Of a DNA stretch of 59,806 nucleotides, positions 9,070 to 17,133 are shown one piece after another. The position numbers were made by a program, and so were the translations under genes. This DNA is from Porticoccaceae bacterium (GTDB taxonomy: Bacteria > Pseudomonadota > Gammaproteobacteria > Pseudomonadales > Porticoccaceae). The stretch's first letter is position 1. Each line of letters starts with the position of its first letter. The DNA lies in contig JAHEHM010000001.1 in NCBI GenBank assembly GCA_024644585.1, positions 1-59,806 on the forward strand, in the 5' to 3' direction. The notes under the pieces are model-generated. The model was not told where the DNA came from. It saw nothing but the letters and a program-made list of their open reading frames with translations, and searched no databases.

Positions 9070-10194
9070 TTAACTATCCTGATAATCGATGTATTCCTCA
9101 ACTTCTAAGTCGAAGCCAGAAATACCACTAAATTTAAAAGGTGCACTTAGTAAGCGCATCTTACTGACACCTAGATCCATCAATATTTGAGAACCTGTTC
9201 CCACCTGAAGGTAAACAACCTCATTGGCGGGTGGTGTTTTTTCGGTTTTGATATTGAGCATCTGATCAATATTCCTGTCCATATCCTCAGCGCTTTCGGG
9301 GTAATAGAGTAATACCAATGCACCTCTTCCCTCTTTGGCTATAGCCTCAAGGGCAGTATGGGTCGACCATGACTGAAAGCCTTCTCTAGGCTCAATAGCC
9401 AATAGATCTCGCGCTGATCGATTCACATGAACCCTCACTAAGGGTGCATCGCCGCCACTCACATCTCCCATCACAAGAGCAAAATGCTTTTCGTCTCGCG
9501 CATTATCAAGATAGGTTTTAAGAGTGAACTCACCATAATGAGTATTCACCTGACGCTCACTAATACATTGGGTGGTTTTTTCTGTTACCAACCGGTAGTT
9601 AATTAAATCGGCAATGGTGCCAATTTTTAAATCATGTTTTTTAGAAAAAATTTCAAGATCGTCACGGCGCGCCATAGTGCCATCTTCATTCATGATTTCT
9701 ACAATAACAGCAGCGGATTCAAAACCCGCTAATCTGGCTAGGTCACAGCCTGCTTCTGTATGCCCCGCGCGACTCAGTACGCCGCCTGGCTGGGCTTTTA
9801 AGGGGAAAATATGACCGGGCTGAACAATATCTTGGGGGCGCGCATTACTGGCAACAGCCGCTTGTACAGTTCGTGCGCGATCAGCAGCAGAAATACCCGT
9901 AGATACGCCTTTCGCCGCCTCGATAGATAGGGTGAAAGGCGTGCCATGACTTGAGCTATTGGTATCACCTGCGACCATTAAACCTAAATTTAGCTGTTCA
10001 CAGCGCTCTTCACTGAGAGGCAAACAGATTAAGCCGCGGGCGTAAGTAGCCATAAAATTAATATCTTCTGGCCTTACCATAGGTGCGGCCATAACGAGAT
10101 CGCCTTCATTTTCACGATCTTCGTCATCCATCAGAATAACCATCTTGCCCTGACGGATATCTTCGATTAATTCTTCTACTGTATTTAGCTGCAT
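9070..10194 (-). CDS. ribB: 3,4-dihydroxy-2-butanone-4-phosphate synthase with a degenerate GTP cyclohydrolase II domain
   Basis: The N-terminal 200 residues are a full RibB domain: the acidic DDEDRENEGD loop at about 23-32 and RAGHTEAGCDL further on. It converts ribulose 5-phosphate to the four-carbon unit of lumazine. The C-terminal 170 residues are RibA-like in length and layout, but where RibA has the three zinc cysteines this protein reads VHVNRSARDLL, so the domain should lack cyclohydrolase activity. Similar RibB proteins with a dead RibA-like tail are known in Pseudomonas relatives. The intact RibA at 1602-2210 fits this view. The gene sits nine bases after ribE. Confidence 0.93.
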   Translation of the reverse strand: MQLNTVEELIEDIRQGKMVILMDDEDRENEGDLVMAAPMVRPEDINFMATYARGLICLPLSEERCEQLNLGLMVAGDTNSSSHGTPFTLSIEAAKGVSTGISAADRARTVQAAVASNARPQDIVQPGHIFPLKAQPGGVLSRAGHTEAGCDLARLAGFESAAVIVEIMNEDGTMARRDDLEIFSKKHDLKIGTIADLINYRLVTEKTTQCISERQVNTHYGEFTLKTYLDNARDEKHFALVMGDVSGGDAPLVRVHVNRSARDLLAIEPREGFQSWSTHTALEAIAKEGRGALVLLYYPESAEDMDRNIDQMLNIKTEKTPPANEVVYLQVGTGSQILMDLGVSKMRLLSAPFKFSGISGFDLEVEEYIDYQDS

Positions 10195-10203
10195 GCTATT
10201 TTC

Positions 10204-10800
10204 CTAGTTTTCTTGGCTGGTCAATCGCTCAAGGTAACGGGCGATTAAATCCACTTCTAAATTAACTTTTGTACCCACAGCATAGTCACTCATTACCGTA
10301 TGAATCATGGTATGGGGCACGATATTAAGTTCCAATTCGCTACCCTTCACTGCATTGACAGTCAGGCTTGTACCATCCACAGTAATAGAACCTTTTTGAG
10401 CAATGTATTTTGCAAGATTAGCTGGAGCCTTTATACAGAAGCGCCACGACCGAGCGTCTTCATGCAGTGAAACCACCTCTCCAATACCATCGACATGGCC
10501 AGAAACAATGTGCCCACCAAATCGATCAGTAGCCTGCATGGCTTTTTCTAAATTAATACCTGTACCGGTTTGCCAATTGCCAATAGTGGTCAGGCTTAGG
10601 GTCTCAGTGGATACATCGGCCACAAAACCCTGATCTGAAAGCTCAACCGCAGTAAGACAGACGCCATTGCAGGCGATACTGTCACCTAACCTGACATCAT
10701 CAAGTCCCAAATTTGCTGCATCAATGGTTATGCGAACATCACCTTGACGCTGTTCAAGGGAAACAATCTTGCCAATCGCACTAATAATTCCTGTAAACAT
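10204..10800 (-). CDS. ribE: Riboflavin synthase alpha subunit
   Basis: Riboflavin synthase dismutates two lumazines to riboflavin and the pyrimidine precursor. The 198 residues show the two tandem lumazine-binding repeats: MFTGIISAIGKI with ACNGVCLTAVEL in the first half, and FGGHIVSGHVDGIGEV with TVDGTSLTVNAV in the second. The nomenclature varies: this is RibE or RibC depending on the genome. It lies between ribD and ribB in the same operon. Confidence 0.96.
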   Translation of the reverse strand: MFTGIISAIGKIVSLEQRQGDVRITIDAANLGLDDVRLGDSIACNGVCLTAVELSDQGFVADVSTETLSLTTIGNWQTGTGINLEKAMQATDRFGGHIVSGHVDGIGEVVSLHEDARSWRFCIKAPANLAKYIAQKGSITVDGTSLTVNAVKGSELELNIVPHTMIHTVMSDYAVGTKVNLEVDLIARYLERLTSQEN

Positions 10801-10821
10801 AAGTTCTACCTTAGCTTAGTC

Positions 10822-11943
10822 TTAGTAATCTTTGTCTGGGATTAATACCAGTTTAATATCTTCACCCACCTGACGCATATCTTTAACAGACAGCGCCAAA
10901 TGCGCATCAATTGTCTTAATGGGTAACTCAAACATGGGTCTAGCTTCACTACCAAATAATTTGGGAGCCCAATAACAGACTAATTCGTCCAATAAACCCT
11001 GAGCTACAAATGCCCCTGCAAGGCCAGCTCCCGCCTCGACCATAACCTGATTGCAATCTCTCGCCGCAAGTATCTCAAGCAATGCTTGAAGGTCGACATG
11101 CTCGGCATTATTGGCTACAAAAATCACCTCTGCACCTGCGGCAATCAAGGCCTCTGATTTGCGTCTTTGCTCAGGTCCATCGAGGGTTGCCACCAAGCAA
11201 TCGCCGGGCTGTTGAAGTAATCGAGCCTGAGTCGCCATTTTCAACTGCGCATCAATCACTACCCGCAATGGCTGCTTAACAGGATCTTCAACCCCAAGTT
11301 CTTGCTCTGTTATACGCAGGGTAAGCGAGGGATCGTCCATTATTTGCGTCCCTATGCCAGTAATAATGGCACAGCTTGCGGCTCGCATGCGCTGAACATC
11401 AAGGCGTGCCGCGGGTGAGGTAATCCACTGGCTCTGCCCGCTTGCCATAGCCGTTCGGCCATCAAGGCTAGCAGCCATTTTAACAGTCACCCAGGGTGTC
11501 CCTTCACTATGGCGCTTATAGAACCCTTGATTAAGCTCCCGCGCCTGCGCTTCCATAAGCCCTAATTCAACGTCTATTCCCGCATCCTGCAATTGCTTGA
11601 TACCAGAACCTGACACCTGTGGATTAGGGTCCTCGGCGGCAACCACAACACGTTTAACGTTGGCATCGATAATTGCTTGAGTACAGGGACCTGTTTTGCC
11701 TTGATGACAGCAGGGCTCAAGGGTTACATAGAGGGTAGACTGAGGCTGATTTCCCGCCTGTGATAGGGCTTCAATTTCTGCATGGTTACCCCCGGGAGGA
11801 CGGGTAAAACCCTCACCAATAATTTTTTCGCCTAACAGGGCAACACAGCCAACTGCAGGATTGGGTGAAGCGGTATAGCGTGCCTTTGCTGCTAACTGCA
11901 ATGCTCGCGCCATCATTTTGTGATCTATATCAGAAAAGCGCAT
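10822..11943 (-). CDS. ribD: Bifunctional riboflavin deaminase/reductase RibD
   Basis: RibD deaminates the pyrimidine ring and then reduces the ribose side chain, the second and third steps of riboflavin synthesis. The N-terminal deaminase domain has the zinc motifs HAEIEAL and PCCHQGKTGPC; the C-terminal reductase domain begins at about residue 150 (VTVKMAASLDGR) and includes the VEAGAGLAGAF segment. At 373 residues it is full length. It starts four bases after nrdR, the common nrdR-ribD pairing. Confidence 0.97.
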   Translation of the reverse strand: MRFSDIDHKMMARALQLAAKARYTASPNPAVGCVALLGEKIIGEGFTRPPGGNHAEIEALSQAGNQPQSTLYVTLEPCCHQGKTGPCTQAIIDANVKRVVVAAEDPNPQVSGSGIKQLQDAGIDVELGLMEAQARELNQGFYKRHSEGTPWVTVKMAASLDGRTAMASGQSQWITSPAARLDVQRMRAASCAIITGIGTQIMDDPSLTLRITEQELGVEDPVKQPLRVVIDAQLKMATQARLLQQPGDCLVATLDGPEQRRKSEALIAAGAEVIFVANNAEHVDLQALLEILAARDCNQVMVEAGAGLAGAFVAQGLLDELVCYWAPKLFGSEARPMFELPIKTIDAHLALSVKDMRQVGEDIKLVLIPDKDY

Positions 11944-11946
11944 AAA

Positions 11947-12417
11947 TTAGTCAGTTGCGTCTTTGCCGTCGGCATTGAGACGATTGAGTTCTGCTTGAAA
12001 TTCGCTGATGTCTTGAAAGCTTCGATAGACCGAGGCAAATCTAACATAGGCCACTGCATCCAACTTTCGTAGCTGTCTCATCACTTCTTCTCCAATAATC
12101 TGTGATGGCACTTCGCGCTCACCCGTTACTTGAAGAAAATGTTTAATTTGTGAGATGGCTACTTCAATTTGCTCAATGGAAACTGGTCGCTTTTCAAGGG
12201 CTCGCTGCAGGCCTGCGCGCAACTTGTCTTCATCAAATGACTGACGGCTACCATCGGTTTTAATCACTCTAGGCATAACCAGTTCTGCCAGCTCATAGGT
12301 AGTAAAACGCTCACCGCACGCCCCACATTCACGGCGACGGCGAACCTGACCACCATTGGCAACCAATCGTGAATCTATGACTTTTGTATCATCAGCATTA
12401 CAAAATGGGCAAAACAT
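11947..12417 (-). CDS. nrdR: Transcriptional repressor NrdR
   Basis: NrdR represses ribonucleotide reductase genes in response to dATP/ATP. The 156 residues hold a zinc ribbon (C3, C6, C31, C34) followed by an ATP-cone (about 49-139, starting [12 protein letters not shown]). It is the first gene of the operon leading through ribD-ribE-ribB-ribH-nusB-thiL-pgpA, all on the minus strand with gaps of about 20 bases or less or overlaps. The region just upstream holds an imperfect inverted repeat described separately. Confidence 0.97.
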   Translation of the reverse strand: MFCPFCNADDTKVIDSRLVANGGQVRRRRECGACGERFTTYELAELVMPRVIKTDGSRQSFDEDKLRAGLQRALEKRPVSIEQIEVAISQIKHFLQVTGEREVPSQIIGEEVMRQLRKLDAVAYVRFASVYRSFQDISEFQAELNRLNADGKDATD

Positions 12418-12453
12418 TATGATTTACCTTAAAAAAGAGCGAGTATTCTAACA

Positions 12454-12510
12454 CAACATAGAGCATTGGAGACCCCACCACTGAATACATCCAATGTTCA
12501 GCCTATGTTG
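12454..12510. repeat. Imperfect inverted repeat in the nrdR leader
   Basis: CAACATAGAGCATTGGA at 12454-12470 and TCCAATGTTCAGCCTATGTTG at 12490-12510 are inverted copies apart from a three-to-four base insertion and one mismatch, around a 19-base loop. The structure lies between the nrdR start and the glyA terminator. It could fold in the nrdR leader RNA or be a bipartite operator; nothing else identifies it. Confidence 0.5.
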
Positions 12511-12536
12511 GTTTAACTGTTTCAATGAACAGGATA

Positions 12537-12564
12537 AAAAAAGCCCCAATTTAATGGGGCTTTT
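12537..12564 (-). terminator. Rho-independent terminator after glyA
   Basis: On the minus strand AAGCCCCA pairs with TGGGGCTT around a six-base loop and is followed by seven T. It lies just past the glyA stop (12586) and separates glyA from the nrdR-rib operon. Confidence 0.88.
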
Positions 12565-12585
12565 AGGGTACCTATTTACCTAAGC

Positions 12586-13845
12586 TTAGCCGTATACAGG
12601 GAATTGCTTACAGATATCTAGAACCTTAGTTTTAACTTCAGCGATAACCTGCTCAGAATTGCCACTTTCTAGGCTTTCTAAGATATCGCACATCCAATGA
12701 GTCAACTGAGTTGTCTCTTCAATGCCAAAACCTCTTGTGGTGATAGCCGGTGTTCCCACTCTTAAACCCGAGGTCACAAAAGGTGATCTTGGGTCGTTGG
12801 GAACAGCATTTTTATTCACTGTAATAAAGGCTTGACCCATCGCAGCATCAGCATCGGTTCCGGTGTATTCTTTACCAATCAGATCTACCAACATTAGGTG
12901 GTTTTCTGTGCCATTGGATACAACGTTGATACCGCGGTCGATAAAGGTTTTTGCCATGGCTTTGGCATTAGCAACCACCTGCTTTTGGTATTCAACAAAT
13001 TCGTCACTTGCCGCTTCTTTGAAAGCAATGGCTTTAGCTGCAACCACATGACAAAGAGGCCCACCCTGACTACCTGGGAAAACGGCAGAGTTAACTTTTT
13101 TGGCGATGGCTTCATCGTTAGTTAATACAAAACCACCACGAGGACCACGCAAGGTTTTATGAGTGGTTGACGTCACAACATGAGCATGAGGGACTGGGCT
13201 AGGGTATACACCCGCCGCCACAAGACCAGATACATGAGCCATATCAACTAAAAGATAGGCACCCACTTTGTCAGCTATCTCTCTAAAGCGAGCCCAGTCC
13301 ATAATGCCGGAGTAAGCTGAGAATCCAGCAATAATCATCGCTGGTTTGTGCTCTTCAGCAAGGGCTTCAACCTGATCATAATCAATCAGACCGGTTTCAG
13401 CATTTAGACCATATTGCACCGCATTGTATAACTTGCCTGAAAAGTTAGGCTTGGCACCATGGGTTAGGTGTCCGCCGTCAGCCAAACTCATACCAAGAAC
13501 CGTATCGCCGCCTTTGATTAACCCTAAGAATACCGCATTATTTGCCTGCGAACCCGAGTGAGGCTGAACATTAGCAAAGTCTGCGCCATACAGAGACTTA
13601 AGTCTTTCAATTGCTAGTTCTTCTGCAACATCCACATATTCACAGCCACCATAGTAGCGTTTGTTAGGATAGCCTTCTGCATATTTATTGGTCAGCTTGC
13701 TACCCTGAGCCTGCATTACCGCTGGACTGGTGTAGTTCTCTGAAGCGATTAGCTCAATATGCTCTTCCTGACGCTGATCTTCCTGCTGCATAGCATTCCA
13801 AAGTTCAGCATCATAATTTTCAATGGTTTTCTGTTTATCGAACAT
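12586..13845 (-). CDS. glyA: Serine hydroxymethyltransferase
   Basis: GlyA interconverts serine and glycine and charges tetrahydrofolate with one-carbon units; it uses pyridoxal phosphate. The 419 residues cover the full family length. The PLP lysine is in [14 protein letters not shown], and the substrate and cofactor residues around YYGGCEYVD and SGSQANNAV are intact. It is a single-gene unit with its own terminator. The neighbour nrdR is a usual companion of glyA. Confidence 0.98.
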   Translation of the reverse strand: MFDKQKTIENYDAELWNAMQQEDQRQEEHIELIASENYTSPAVMQAQGSKLTNKYAEGYPNKRYYGGCEYVDVAEELAIERLKSLYGADFANVQPHSGSQANNAVFLGLIKGGDTVLGMSLADGGHLTHGAKPNFSGKLYNAVQYGLNAETGLIDYDQVEALAEEHKPAMIIAGFSAYSGIMDWARFREIADKVGAYLLVDMAHVSGLVAAGVYPSPVPHAHVVTSTTHKTLRGPRGGFVLTNDEAIAKKVNSAVFPGSQGGPLCHVVAAKAIAFKEAASDEFVEYQKQVVANAKAMAKTFIDRGINVVSNGTENHLMLVDLIGKEYTGTDADAAMGQAFITVNKNAVPNDPRSPFVTSGLRVGTPAITTRGFGIEETTQLTHWMCDILESLESGNSEQVIAEVKTKVLDICKQFPVYG

Positions 13846-14012
13846 GGTTTTGGCGTTTCCTAAGTATTATTTAGACTATTAAAAGGCATGCTTAAATATT
13901 GCGTGCATTTTACCTCAAATTAATTTTTTCTGACAGAAAAAGTGTACAAATTTTCTGTGCTTTTGTATTTTTTAAAGTGTTTTTATTGACCCCATTTGCG
14001 TAAACCGAGGTA

Positions 14013-14741
14013 CTACCAAGGGATGGGCTTTCCCGCATAATCTAGATAGCTTAACTCACCATCAATTTTTAACTCATCCATGAGCTGAGACAAACAGTCA
14101 GCCACATAACTGGGTTCAAATAACTTACCCTCAGGTACAGTCCCATGAAAGGGTTTCGACATTTCTGAGTTTACAGTGCCGGGATGAAAGGCAATCAGCT
14201 TTACGTTCTTGGCACGACGCGCATATTCAATAGAAAACGTTTTCATCAAACTATTTAGTGCAGCTTTCGACGCTCTGTAACTGTACCAACCGCCCAGACC
14301 GTTATCACCCGTACTTCCAACTCTGGCACTGAAGCAGGCAACCTTGCATTCAACTGCACCCATCACAAGCTTTCTAAGTAGCTTAAGCCATAATGAGGGG
14401 ACAATGGTGTTGGCATAAAAAATAGATTGCATCATTTCTACGCTCATTTCTTCCATGCGCTTTTCAGGAAACATTTTCTCGCCATGGAGAATGCCATGAC
14501 AGATACAAACTTTTGAAAAACTGCCTTTAAACTCTGACAAGTTGTCGACAACCGACTGCATGCTTGGCTCATCATACTGGGTAGAAATCCAGTGTAGTTT
14601 GGGGTGCTCAAATGTCGCAGACGAGCGGCTCACCGCAATCACTCGCCCGATTCGATTGTCATTTAAGAAATTATTAATCAGCGCCTGACCTATAGCGCCA
14701 CTGGCACCTAGCACTAATGCGTTAGAGGAATCAGTTAGCAT
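14013..14741 (-). CDS. Short-chain dehydrogenase/reductase (C-factor-like)
   Basis: A 242-residue SDR with the nucleotide-binding motif LVLGASGAIGQAL at the N-terminus and the catalytic YRASK (Y-x-x-x-K). The substrate cannot be read from the sequence; C-factor-like SDRs are often found in ChrR-controlled gene sets, which fits this location. It overlaps the DUF393 gene by seven bases and is the third gene of an operon starting at the DUF3429 gene, behind a candidate ECF promoter at 15695-15722. Confidence 0.85.
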   Translation of the reverse strand: MLTDSSNALVLGASGAIGQALINNFLNDNRIGRVIAVSRSSATFEHPKLHWISTQYDEPSMQSVVDNLSEFKGSFSKVCICHGILHGEKMFPEKRMEEMSVEMMQSIFYANTIVPSLWLKLLRKLVMGAVECKVACFSARVGSTGDNGLGGWYSYRASKAALNSLMKTFSIEYARRAKNVKLIAFHPGTVNSEMSKPFHGTVPEGKLFEPSYVADCLSQLMDELKIDGELSYLDYAGKPIPW

Positions 14742-15133
14742 TTTTCTCTCTCAAGTGAACAGCTTTCACAGCGTGATTTACCGGTAATAAGCCGGGAAAG
14801 GGGATGACGATATTTGGCAAACAACAGATAGACCCAATCAGTAAATATTCGAACGACCGGCCAGCGTAAAATAGCCGTCCAGCGACCCTTACCCACAAGA
14901 GTCCAAGCTTTATGGGTCACATCTAAACCCAAAATAATACTACCATCGGCTAATTGACCATGAAGAATCGCATCAGCTTTGTGTTTATTAATTGCAGGAT
15001 ATTTTTCTTCAAAACCCGATTGATTAATATCCACCAAGTCTATGCTCTGCTCGACATCTAGACTTAACAAATGCTTCATTTCGGACAGGCACAGTGGACA
15101 GCCGCCATCGTAAAAAATTCTAAGTTCTACCAT
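14735..15133 (-). CDS. DUF393 (DCC family) thiol-disulfide oxidoreductase-like protein
   Basis: A 132-residue protein beginning with the DCC signature FYDGGCPLCLSE; the CxxC is C12/C15 as in thioredoxin-fold oxidoreductases. A second cysteine group occurs at the C-terminus (RCESCSLEREKC). The DUF393 family has no firmly assigned substrate. It is translated between the DUF3429 and SDR genes with a four-base gap and an overlap, so the three products probably act in the same stress response. Confidence 0.85.
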   Translation of the reverse strand: MVELRIFYDGGCPLCLSEMKHLLSLDVEQSIDLVDINQSGFEEKYPAINKHKADAILHGQLADGSIILGLDVTHKAWTLVGKGRWTAILRWPVVRIFTDWVYLLFAKYRHPLSRLITGKSRCESCSLEREKC

Positions 15134-15137
15134 TGAT

Positions 15138-15653
15138 TTAAAGATCCCGAATGAGATAAATAAGCACTAGGCTATGGGCGCAAATGACTAACATTGTAAG
15201 TACCAAACGCATACGCCAATATTGAGAATCTCTAGCATCATGATCCAGTGAGCGTTCAGCGATTAACAGACTGCCATAACCGCAGAGTAAAAGTGCCACA
15301 GCAAAAACCATGAGCATAGATGAAATATTTATCAGCAACAGGCTGGCCCAGCCCGAGAGTGCTAACAGGTTACTAAAAATTATCATGCTTCGAGCAATTC
15401 TTTTTTGTGAAAAGTCTCTGCTTTTTGCCCATAAAATTCCAGCAAGAAAACTTAAAATTATTGCGCTATAGGCAATGAATACATAGGGTGCATAGAAACC
15501 GAATAGCGAGGCACTATGAACGCCCACGCCTGAGGCTAGCGCATCGGTCATTTCGACCAGAGGCACCAAAAATGGAATTAAACCTAGGTAACCCAACCAA
15601 AGAGTTAATCGATTCTTGTCAGGCTGTAAGTCGACGGCTGAGGTATCCGTCAT
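15138..15653 (-). CDS. DUF3429 membrane protein
   Basis: A 171-residue integral membrane protein with about five hydrophobic helices (for example LWLGYLGLIPFLVPL and AIILSFLAGILWAKS), typical of DUF3429. The function is unknown. The ORF track begins at a TTG (15668), but GGAG six bases before the ATG at 15653 supports MTDTSAV as the start. It is the first gene of an operon with DUF393 and SDR genes. The candidate promoter 15695-15722 would give a leader of about 35 bases. Confidence 0.75.
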   Translation of the reverse strand: MTDTSAVDLQPDKNRLTLWLGYLGLIPFLVPLVEMTDALASGVGVHSASLFGFYAPYVFIAYSAIILSFLAGILWAKSRDFSQKRIARSMIIFSNLLALSGWASLLLINISSMLMVFAVALLLCGYGSLLIAERSLDHDARDSQYWRMRLVLTMLVICAHSLVLIYLIRDL

Positions 15654-15694
15654 AGAATTCTCCATCAATGTGAATAATTACTTTTCTACCTTTA

Positions 15695-15722
15695 TTTACG
15701 CTGTCTTAAAAGCTTTGGTTTG
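15695..15722 (-). promoter_or_regulatory. Candidate ECF-sigma promoter of the DUF3429-DUF393-SDR operon
   Basis: On the minus strand CAAACC (15722-15717), a 16-base spacer and CGTAAA (15700-15695). The same layout with the same spacer length precedes three other transcripts here (15739-15764, 51953-51980, 58029-58056). The pattern resembles the R. sphaeroides RpoE promoter as I recall it (TGATCC about 18 bases before TAA-type -10). Which sigma uses it is inferred. Confidence 0.6.
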
Positions 15723-15738
15723 ATCTGCTTTGGGAATT

Positions 15739-15764
15739 GAATCCAACCAATTTACCATCACGTA
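15739..15764 (+). promoter_or_regulatory. Candidate ECF-sigma promoter of the photolyase operon
   Basis: GAATCC (15739-15744), 16 bases, then CGTA (15761-15764) on the plus strand. Transcription would start roughly 35 bases before the CRY-DASH ATG. It is one of four matching sites and lies back to back with the promoter of the DUF3429 operon. Confidence 0.6.
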
Positions 15765-15804
15765 CCTCTAATTCAGCATTGGACAATTTAGTGGATAAAA
15801 GATT

Positions 15805-17133
15805 ATGTCAAAAAAAGGGATTTATTGGTTCACAACTGATTTAAGATTAGATGATAATCCAGCGCTAAAAATGGCTGCTGAAGCCATGGACCAGCTCCTT
15901 TTTGTGTATTCGGTTGATATTCCTGTTCGGCTCTCGCATTTACAAGTGGGGCCTACTATTTCACAAAACCGACAGGTCTTCCTTTCGGAATCGCTACATT
16001 GTTTAAATGAGCAACTTCAAGATTTAGGCCAACACCTAGTGGTTATCGAAAATACTCAGCCTGAAATGGCTCGGCTCATCGATGATCATGGCATTACGCA
16101 TATTTACAGAAATAGCGATCAACATGGCCTTGATAGCGCTGACTGGCTTAAGATCCAAACTCATTATCCACAGATTAATTTTTCCGAAGTCAGTAATAAT
16201 CGGTTATTTAGATTAGAACAATTCCCCTTTGAGCTTGGCGAATTACCCGATAGCTTTTCCAAATTTAGGCGCAAAGCAGAAAAGCTACAAATTGATTCGC
16301 CCCTGTCACCGCCAAACCATTTACCACCCCCAATAACCGATCCCTTACCCTGGCCGCAACTGGGTCAGGCTAGCGAAGCACAGACTCTATTTAAGGGTGG
16401 TGAAATTGCGGGGGTTCGCCATATGGAAACATACTTTCAATCGGACCTACCTAGCACTTACAAACAAACCCGAAATGGGCTTGACGGCATGGACTATTCG
16501 ACCAAATTTAGCCCTTGGCTGGCCCAAGGCTGCCTCTCGGCTCGTCGTATCATACATAGGCTTAATCAATACGAAGACGAGGTTGTGTCTAATGACTCTA
16601 CCTATTGGATTTATTTTGAACTACTCTGGCGTGAATATTTTCAGTGGTATGCAGAAAAACACGGCGAACAGATGATCGCTTTTTCTGGCATCAAAGATCG
16701 ATCCCCCAATACCAGTTTTTATCCTGAGCGTTTTCAAAAGTGGTGCCAAGGCACAACACCCTACCCGATTGTGAATGCTTGTATGCGCCAGCTGAAAGCC
16801 ACTGGCTATATGTCAAATCGTGGCCGCCAACTGGTAGCCAGTTGTTTTGTACACGAACTCTCTTTAGATTGGCGCTATGGCGCAGCCTACATGGAGCAAC
16901 AGCTGGTAGATTTTGATTTGGGATCCAACTGGGGCAATTGGCAGTATCTTGCCGGTGTAGGTGCCGACCCAAGAGGTCATAGACAGTTCGACTTGAACAA
17001 ACAAACGCAAATTTACGATCCTAAACAGCAATTTATTAATCACTGGCAGGGCCATACAGATAATTTTCCTTTGGATTCAACTGACCCCTCTGACTGGCCA
17101 ATTGATCTTAAACCTGCGGAGATTCTTGCTTGA
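15805..17133 (+). CDS. Cryptochrome/photolyase, DASH family
   Basis: A 442-residue flavoprotein that should bind FAD and an antenna folate and repair pyrimidine dimers, mainly in single-stranded or looped DNA, or act as a blue-light receptor. The N-terminal alpha/beta domain opens with YWFTTDLRLDDNPAL. The C-terminal FAD domain has NWGNWQYLAGVGADPR followed by RQFDLNKQ and YDP, the DASH signature rather than the E. coli PhrB pattern. It forms a two-gene operon with the next photolyase; the starts and stops overlap (TTGA). The candidate ECF promoter at 15739-15764 lies upstream. Confidence 0.9.
   Translation: MSKKGIYWFTTDLRLDDNPALKMAAEAMDQLLFVYSVDIPVRLSHLQVGPTISQNRQVFLSESLHCLNEQLQDLGQHLVVIENTQPEMARLIDDHGITHIYRNSDQHGLDSADWLKIQTHYPQINFSEVSNNRLFRLEQFPFELGELPDSFSKFRRKAEKLQIDSPLSPPNHLPPPITDPLPWPQLGQASEAQTLFKGGEIAGVRHMETYFQSDLPSTYKQTRNGLDGMDYSTKFSPWLAQGCLSARRIIHRLNQYEDEVVSNDSTYWIYFELLWREYFQWYAEKHGEQMIAFSGIKDRSPNTSFYPERFQKWCQGTTPYPIVNACMRQLKATGYMSNRGRQLVASCFVHELSLDWRYGAAYMEQQLVDFDLGSNWGNWQYLAGVGADPRGHRQFDLNKQTQIYDPKQQFINHWQGHTDNFPLDSTDPSDWPIDLKPAEILA

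Noticed and set aside
13925-13941. TTTTTCTG-A-CAGAAAAA palindrome upstream of glyA
   Set aside because: Short, A/T-rich at the ends and not linked to a T-run on the needed side. It may be an operator, but evidence is too thin for a feature.
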